DNA of 11,200 nucleotides from a candidate division BRC1 bacterium ADurb.BinA292 (GTDB taxonomy: Bacteria; Sumerlaeota; Sumerlaeia; MVZB01). The translations under genes were made by a program, and so were the position numbers. The stretch covers positions 1 through 11,200 of the forward strand of contig MVZB01000095.1 of assembly GCA_002068205.1 (NCBI GenBank), given 5' to 3'. Under the pieces are notes generated by a model. It made no database searches, was not told the DNA's origin, and saw nothing but the letters and a program-made list of their open reading frames with translations. Of this stretch, positions 7,011-11,200 are shown piece after piece (position 1 is the first letter of the stretch; each line of letters begins with the position of its first letter).

Positions 7011-8051
7011 TTACTCCACGGCGAAGCTGGACAGCTCGGCCGGGACCAGGTAGTCGGGCATGAAATTGCCGATGGACAGACCGACATATTCGCTGCCGTC
7101 GCCGGGGCCGACGCTCAATTCGGTCTCGGTCTGATCAACCAGGTCGACGATGACCAGGAAGCCGTCGTCGTTGGTGTAAACGATTTCCTCCTGCGGATCG
7201 GCGTCGAGCTGACCGACCGCGAAGCACGCCGAGCACCCTGGGACGCCCTGGGTCGGATAGACCGGGGCGGTCATGCCGCTGTCGATCCAGGTGGCGGGGA
7301 TCGTCGCGTCGATCGGGGCATAGACGATGTGGTTGTTGGTGTTGTTGAGCGAGACCACATCGTCGGTGCCGTCGCCGTCGACATCGCCGATCAATTGGAG
7401 ATAGCCCAGGTCGCCGCCGGCATGGTCGGCGAATTTCTGCTCGCCGGTGTTGGTCGTGCCGTCGTATTCACGGAACCAGATGCCGCTGCCGCGGGCATAG
7501 TAGATCTCATCGATCCCGTTGCCGTCGCGGTCGCCGGTGGCGTAACCTTGATAGGCCGTGGCGTCGGAGACGACGTTGCCGTTGGCGTCGAGCGGGCGCC
7601 CGTCGAGGTAGCACAGGCGGGGCCAGACGCCGCCGCCGCCGGGGACGACCACCGCCAGGTCGTCGAGCGACGTGGAGCGGACCAGGTCGCCCCGATAGAT
7701 CACGGCGGCGGAGGAGAAATTGACGTTCAGGTCGTCGGTCTCGACCAGCACGCCGCCGGTCATGCCGTTGGCCATCGGGCTCCAGATCTCAAGGCCGAAC
7801 CCGTTGTTGCTGCTGGGCTTGCTGACGATGTGAAGGACGTCATCGAAGCCGTCGCCATCCCAGTCGTACGGAACGTTGTAGGAGGGCAGCACACCCGCGA
7901 AATCCTGGGTGAAGACGGCGCCGTCGGAGACGCGCACGAAGGTAATGCTTGTGCCATTGTCGTCGATCCAACTGATCTGGTTCTCGGCGAACGCCGGCAC
8001 CGCGGCGAGCGCGAGCAGGAGAACACAGGCTTGCTTTAACAATCCGGACAT
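7011..8051 (-). CDS. secreted VCBS/FG-GAP-like repeat protein, paralogue 2
   Basis: A 346-aa exported protein, first gene of the leftward run. Its N-terminus is a Sec signal peptide (MSGLLKQ, hydrophobic core, VPAFA|EN at ~22). Acidic loops are better preserved than in its paralogue: DWDGDGFDD (63-71), DRDGNGIDE (174-182), DVDGDGTDD (223-231) and LDADPQEE (282-289), in the register expected for calcium-binding FG-GAP/VCBS-type blades. A CSAC motif at 273-276 could form a disulphide. The last residues, VPAELSSFAVE, resemble a segment that in some secreted proteins of other phyla precedes a further C-terminal module, and the protein stops there. ATG 8051 has GGGGAGG eight bases upstream, so the start is firm. 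It is followed by its paralogue after 129 bp. It is presumably periplasmic or surface-exposed; no enzymatic role is visible. Confidence 0.86.
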   Translation of the reverse strand: MSGLLKQACVLLLALAAVPAFAENQISWIDDNGTSITFVRVSDGAVFTQDFAGVLPSYNVPYDWDGDGFDDVLHIVSKPSSNNGFGLEIWSPMANGMTGGVLVETDDLNVNFSSAAVIYRGDLVRSTSLDDLAVVVPGGGGVWPRLCYLDGRPLDANGNVVSDATAYQGYATGDRDGNGIDEIYYARGSGIWFREYDGTTNTGEQKFADHAGGDLGYLQLIGDVDGDGTDDVVSLNNTNNHIVYAPIDATIPATWIDSGMTAPVYPTQGVPGCSACFAVGQLDADPQEEIVYTNDDGFLVIVDLVDQTETELSVGPGDGSEYVGLSIGNFMPDYLVPAELSSFAVE

Positions 8052-8214
8052 GTGAAGAGCCTCCCCTCAAATATAAGTGATGCAAAGACAGTATGATCGG
8101 AAACGGGATGTCCGCAAAAGGGTCGGAGGTCAGATCATCCTTCGCATAGGCAATCCTCCCGCAAGGTCGACTGGGTCGGTCCAAGGGTCCTGCGTGTGCC
8201 GCCCGTCCGCGGGG

Positions 8215-8300
8215 GGTTACGGCCCTCAAACCCTGCTGAATGTAACCGCTGAAATCAGCGTAGACCCGGCGGCCGGGGCGGGACAACCCACCTCTTGTCC
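8215..8300. repeat. cluster of three perfect inverted repeats
   Basis: In 86 bp there are GGTTAC (8215-8220) / GTAACC (8242-8247), CGCTGA-AA-TCAGCG (8247-8260) and GGACAA (8281-8286) / TTGTCC (8295-8300). Read leftward they would be in the 5' region of the secreted-protein message; read rightward, far upstream of the dioxygenase gene. They could be operators or a structured RNA. No known riboswitch is recognised. Confidence 0.45.
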
Positions 8301-8588
8301 AATGCTTGGCTGATTTTGGCTTGAAAGAGGCAGCAGGAGCACGAGGAAACCGGAGAGGCGAACCGGGAGAAGAAGGAGAGGAGGCCGAGCGTGGCGTGAA
8401 TTACGATAATTGAAGCTGGTTATCTCTTTTATTGTGATTTGGGTCGCCGGAATTCATGACCACTGCCGATTGAAGATGCCGACGCATGCCGGCAACGTCG
8501 AAAGCCGAGGATGAGGACGAGGGACGTAGATCAGCGTCTGGACGGCAAACAGGAAGGTTGGAGACGAGCACAAGCCGAGAAAACAAAA

Positions 8589-8600
8589 GGTCAACTGACC
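8589..8600. promoter_or_regulatory. operator-like palindrome upstream of the dioxygenase operon
   Basis: GGTCA-AC-TGACC is a perfect 5+2+5 palindrome ending 80 bp before the dioxygenase start. Size and position fit a dimeric repressor or activator site. No regulator gene is adjacent on this side, so the binding protein is unknown. Confidence 0.35.
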
Positions 8601-8680
8601 AGATGCCGCCGGCGGCCGACTATGCTGAAGTGGGAACCTGCAAGCGACAACCCATACCGCTACCGCACGGGAGACTCAAG

Positions 8681-9535
8681 ATGGTGACAGCAACGCAGCC
8701 GCGGACCGTCTGCGAATTGAAACAGATGACGCCCGAGGAACAGTATTTTTACGACGTGAACGGATATCTGGTCGTTGAGAATGCGATCGAGCCGGACCTG
8801 CTGCGCCGGATCCTGGAGTGGACCGCGCCGCTGGAAGCGGAAGCCCGCGAACGGATCGAACGGATGGGGCCCGGCGAAAACCGCGAATATATTTTCGAAG
8901 ACATCCTGAACACCGAGACGCGGCTGGTCGAGCTGGTGGCAAACCCGACAATCGTTCCCTACCTGAACGAGATGATCGAATGCCCCCGGCTGAAATCGAC
9001 CTGGCTGACCTACAAGCTGAAGCATGGCCGCACGGGGGCGCATTCCAATCACACGCCGACGCGGACGTGCGATTATTATCATTTCAACGGGCGCATCTAT
9101 CACAACCTGTTCCAGGTGTTCTACGCGCTGGACGACATCGGCCCGGGAGAAGGGGCGCTGCAAGTGATCCCCGGAAGCCACAAAGCCAACTTCCCGCTGC
9201 CGGAGAACGACGCGTTCGTCGAGAAGCTGTGCATCGAGGTGCATCAGCCGCGCGGCTCAGCGCTGCTCTTCTCGCACGATTGTCACCACCGTTCCTACAA
9301 CCACTCCGACAAGATGCGCAAAACGCTGATCTTCACCTATTGCCCCGGCGTGATCGCCAACTCCTACGGAACCGACGCGCTGTACGAGCGGCTGTTCGAG
9401 GAGTCGCCGGAACACAGTTGGCAAAAGTACCTGCTGCGCAGCCCCAACGGCTACCGCGAGACCTACCCCTGCCCGGTGGATAATCCGTGGGTTCGGCAGG
9501 GCGCGCCGAAAAACTACTCCGCGGGAAAGAAGTAA
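8681..9535 (+). CDS. phytanoyl-CoA dioxygenase (PhyH) family protein
   Basis: A 284-aa protein of the PhyH superfamily of Fe(II)/2-oxoglutarate-dependent oxygenases, which hydroxylate unactivated carbons. Family features are FYDVNGYLVVENAIE (23-37), the core ALDDIGPGEGALQVIPGSHK (149-168), and the distal iron/2OG segment SHDCHHRSYNHSDKMRKTL (198-216), in which His202 or His203 would bind iron and Arg213 would bind 2-oxoglutarate. The proximal HxD motif is not evident: the aligned place reads HFN (134-136). The start at ATG 8681 has a weak GGGAG about nine bases upstream and gives a family-typical length; the longer frame adds low-complexity sequence. It is cytoplasmic, with no signal peptide. 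It is the first gene of a rightward operon, 27 bp before the deacetylase gene. Substrate unknown. Sure of the family; catalytic competence is open. Confidence 0.86.
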   Translation: MVTATQPRTVCELKQMTPEEQYFYDVNGYLVVENAIEPDLLRRILEWTAPLEAEARERIERMGPGENREYIFEDILNTETRLVELVANPTIVPYLNEMIECPRLKSTWLTYKLKHGRTGAHSNHTPTRTCDYYHFNGRIYHNLFQVFYALDDIGPGEGALQVIPGSHKANFPLPENDAFVEKLCIEVHQPRGSALLFSHDCHHRSYNHSDKMRKTLIFTYCPGVIANSYGTDALYERLFEESPEHSWQKYLLRSPNGYRETYPCPVDNPWVRQGAPKNYSAGKK

Positions 9536-9562
9536 GCCCGGATCGGCGGCGGGGTGGGAACG

Positions 9563-10402
9563 ATGGCGGAACGAAAGCGCCAGGTCGTGATTCGCGCGGC
9601 GCGGCGGCCGATGCTTTGCCTGCGCATGGACCTCGACACGCTGTTCACGCCCTATTTCAACAAGTGGCTGGAGCGGTTTGGCGACGGCGAGCTGCACTAC
9701 GTGCCGCGGCTGCTGGACCAGGCGCGCGAGCTGGAAGTTCCGCTCCACTTCTTCGCGCAGGGCATGGGCGTGATCCAATACCCCGACCTGCTGCGGCGGA
9801 TTCTCGCGGCCGGGTTCGCCGTTGACAGCCATCTGCACACCCACCGGATCACGCTGATCGACGACTACGGCCTGATTTTCGAGGAGGTGCTGACGGCCGA
9901 GCATCTGCTCAAATCGATCGGCGCCGCGCCGGCGGGGATCGGCGCCACCGGCATGTATCCGGAGGGGATCGATGGACGCGAAGACGTGCAGCGGCTGCTG
10001 ATGGCGCGCGGCTATCATTGGGTGTCCTCCCGGTTTAACCTGAAGCGGACGCTCCACGAGATGCAGCCGTATCGCTATCCCAACGGGCTGCTGGAGCTGC
10101 CGTGCGCGGGCTGGTCGGATTTCACCTGGTTTTATGCATCCGACCAGCCGACGCTGCCGGAGTATGACGTGGGCGGGAGCCCGACGCTGGAGCAGTTCAT
10201 CCGGCATGTTCAGGATCTGACGACGCTGGCGGCCCGGGACGGCCTGATCCTGGCGGTCTGCCTGCATCCGGGCCTGCTGGCCGCGCACGATCCGGAGCTG
10301 CATTGCGTGCCGCGCGTGATCCAGCACGCGCGCCGCCTGGGCGTGGAGCCGGCGGATCTGCGCACGATCGCGGCCGCCTGTCCGCCCGCTCGCGGCGGCT
10401 GA
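9563..10402 (+). CDS. polysaccharide deacetylase-like (CE4/NodB-fold) protein
   Basis: A 279-aa protein with motifs of the carbohydrate esterase 4 family, metal-dependent hydrolases that remove N- or O-acetyl groups from sugars. The pattern LRMDLDTLF (20-28) stands in for the first Asp motif, DSHLHTH (88-94) for the HxxxH metal motif, GATGMYPEGI (127-136) for the third, and AVCLHPG (231-237) for the last motif with its catalytic His. There is no signal peptide, so it should act in the cytoplasm on a small molecule or precursor rather than on cell wall. The start at ATG 9563 follows a G-rich stretch; GTG at 9554 is the alternative. The spacing of 27 bp from the dioxygenase and 83 bp to the DHDPS-like gene suggests one transcript. 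The motifs are divergent, so the enzyme may act on an unusual substrate. The superfamily call is fairly good; the activity is inferred. Confidence 0.78.
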   Translation: MAERKRQVVIRAARRPMLCLRMDLDTLFTPYFNKWLERFGDGELHYVPRLLDQARELEVPLHFFAQGMGVIQYPDLLRRILAAGFAVDSHLHTHRITLIDDYGLIFEEVLTAEHLLKSIGAAPAGIGATGMYPEGIDGREDVQRLLMARGYHWVSSRFNLKRTLHEMQPYRYPNGLLELPCAGWSDFTWFYASDQPTLPEYDVGGSPTLEQFIRHVQDLTTLAARDGLILAVCLHPGLLAAHDPELHCVPRVIQHARRLGVEPADLRTIAAACPPARGG

Positions 10403-10485
10403 GATTTTCGGCTGGCTTCAGTTGCAGCATCTCGATTCAATGGGTCGGCCCAAGTGGAAATTCCAAGACAGCGGAGGAAATTGGC

Positions 10486-11200
10486 ATGACCCTCGTCCAT
10501 GAGGGAACGGGACTGCTCCACGGCGTTTTCCCGATCCTGGCGACATGCTTCAAACCGGACGATTCCATTGACTGGGAGAGCCAGCAGCGGCTGATCGATT
10601 TCTGTATCGAGGGTGGGGTGCATGGCCTCGTGATCCTGGCTAACGCTTCGGAAGGCCACCTGCTCTCCGAACAGGAGAAGCGCGAGCTGATCGTTTTCTG
10701 CCTGAAACAGATCGCCGGCCGCGTTCCGGTGATCGCGACGGTGAATCATCCCTCGGCGAAAGTCGCAGCGGAACTGGCGCGCCATGCCGAACAGCACGGG
10801 GCCGCGGCCGTCATGGCACTCCCCCCGTTTTTTGGCCGGTGGCGGTCGGGCCAGGATGAGATTTTCCATTTTTTCAGCACGCTCAATGCGGCGGTGCGGA
10901 TCCCGATCGTGATTCAGGACCATGTCCTGTCGGACATCACGCTGCCGGTGGCGTTCCTGATTGAGCTGGGGAAAAAGCTGGAGAACGTCCGCTATGTGAA
11001 ACTGGAGGCGGGAAATATCCTGCACAAGGCCTGGAAAATCGCCACCACGCCACAGCAGCCGTTTCTGGGCATCTTCGGCGGCAACAGCGGCGCCTTCATG
11101 CCCGAGGAGGTGGAAGCCGGCTGCACCGGCACGATGCCGGCCTGCTACATGCCCGAGGTCTTCCGGACCGCGTGGGACATGGTGGCCGGGTACGAAAGGA
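10486..11200 (+). CDS. dihydrodipicolinate synthase/N-acetylneuraminate lyase family protein (3' end outside window)
   Basis: The first 238 codons of a (beta/alpha)8-barrel Schiff-base aldolase/dehydratase; the frame stays open to the window end. ATG 10486 is preceded by GGAGG with an eight-base spacer. HGVFPILATCF (12-22), GGVHGLVILANASEGHLLSEQEK (43-65) and the Schiff-base lysine in VKLE (Lys172) are in the family positions. The family's usual substrate loop GTTGE reads LANASEG here. The active-site Tyr of DapA (YNVP motif) is replaced: the segment reads IVIQDHVLSDITL (141-153). It is therefore unlikely to be true DapA and more likely acts on a 2-keto sugar acid or related compound. It lies downstream of a PhyH-like gene and a deacetylase-like gene in the same direction, probably co-transcribed. 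Sure of the family; substrate unknown. Confidence 0.9.
   Translation, partial: MTLVHEGTGLLHGVFPILATCFKPDDSIDWESQQRLIDFCIEGGVHGLVILANASEGHLLSEQEKRELIVFCLKQIAGRVPVIATVNHPSAKVAAELARHAEQHGAAAVMALPPFFGRWRSGQDEIFHFFSTLNAAVRIPIVIQDHVLSDITLPVAFLIELGKKLENVRYVKLEAGNILHKAWKIATTPQQPFLGIFGGNSGAFMPEEVEAGCTGTMPACYMPEVFRTAWDMVAGYER

Larger units (their letters stand above)
8052..8680. promoter_or_regulatory. 629-bp divergent intergenic region
   Basis: No credible gene. It must hold the promoter of the leftward secreted-protein genes (start 8051) and of the rightward dioxygenase operon (start 8681). The PhyH frame is open back to 8486, but the extra ~65 residues are charged low-complexity sequence and are read as non-coding. 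Contents, left to right: TATATT-like sequence near 8070-8076 on the - strand, a cluster of inverted repeats at 8215-8300, a T-free stretch at 8323-8391, an AT-rich patch at about 8399-8455, and a palindrome at 8589-8600. Promoter hexamers cannot be placed with confidence. Confidence 0.5.

Noticed and set aside
7329..8039. 236-codon open frame on the + strand
   Set aside because: It is antisense to the 346-aa secreted protein with the same Val/Ala/Asp shadow pattern, and has no independent evidence.
8081..8220. Possible cyclic-di-GMP or other riboswitch upstream of the secreted-protein gene
   Set aside because: Short GCAAA-like and hairpin elements are present, but the conserved core of a known riboswitch class could not be assembled on either strand.
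8486..8680. N-terminal extension of the PhyH-like protein
   Set aside because: The added residues are charged low-complexity sequence with no family similarity. ATG 8681 gives the usual length and has a weak ribosome binding site.
9257..10327. 356-codon open frame on the - strand
   Set aside because: It is antisense to the end of the dioxygenase gene and most of the deacetylase gene; its composition is Arg/Gln/His-rich with no motif and no Shine-Dalgarno support.

Overview
The window reads as chromosomal DNA from a GC-rich, Gram-negative-like bacterium. Gene content suggests a PVC-superphylum, Hydrogenedentota, Sumerlaeota or similar lineage. The main clues are a pseudopilin with an A|FTLIELL cleavage site and the NFLEAQ...KVSR...DMRS core frequent in those groups, secreted DxDxDG-repeat proteins, and a phytanoyl-CoA-dioxygenase-like / deacetylase / DHDPS-like gene string. 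This is inference from protein style; there is no rRNA or other phylogenetic marker. I see no tRNA, rRNA, CRISPR array, insertion sequence or phage gene.

Layout. (1) Positions 1-1376, + strand: the 3' end of tlyA (rRNA 2'-O-methyltransferase), followed immediately by nadK (NAD kinase). This is a widely conserved housekeeping pair. (2) Positions 1406-3763, - strand: a mutarotase-fold-like protein (398 aa) upstream of an SDR oxidoreductase (275 aa), separated by a 333-bp non-coding gap with several inverted repeats. (3) Positions 4044-4976, + strand: a PocR-like sensor / AraC-type HTH regulator, divergent from the mutarotase-like gene across a 280-bp intergenic region. The arrangement suggests that it controls this small carbohydrate-type module.

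(4) Positions 5000-8051, - strand: in transcription order, two tandem paralogous secreted proteins with calcium-loop-like DxDxDG repeats (346 and 390 aa), then a type II/IV pseudopilin (207 aa). Strong GC hairpins lie in both gaps between these genes. (5) Positions 8052-8680: a 629-bp gap with no credible gene. It holds clustered inverted repeats, a 69-nt T-free stretch, an AT-rich patch and operator-like palindromes. It lies between the divergent starts of the secreted-protein genes and the next operon.

(6) Positions 8681-11200, + strand: a tight operon of a PhyH-like Fe(II)/2-oxoglutarate dioxygenase relative, a CE4-like polysaccharide deacetylase and a DHDPS/NAL-superfamily aldolase or lyase cut by the window end. 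Two of its enzymes depart from textbook active sites: there is no clear HxD in the dioxygenase, and Gln-Asp replaces the usual Tyr-Asn in the DHDPS-like protein. This makes the operon the best candidate here for an uncharacterised small-molecule or sugar-acid pathway.

Most of the large ORFs antisense to these genes are GC-driven shadows.
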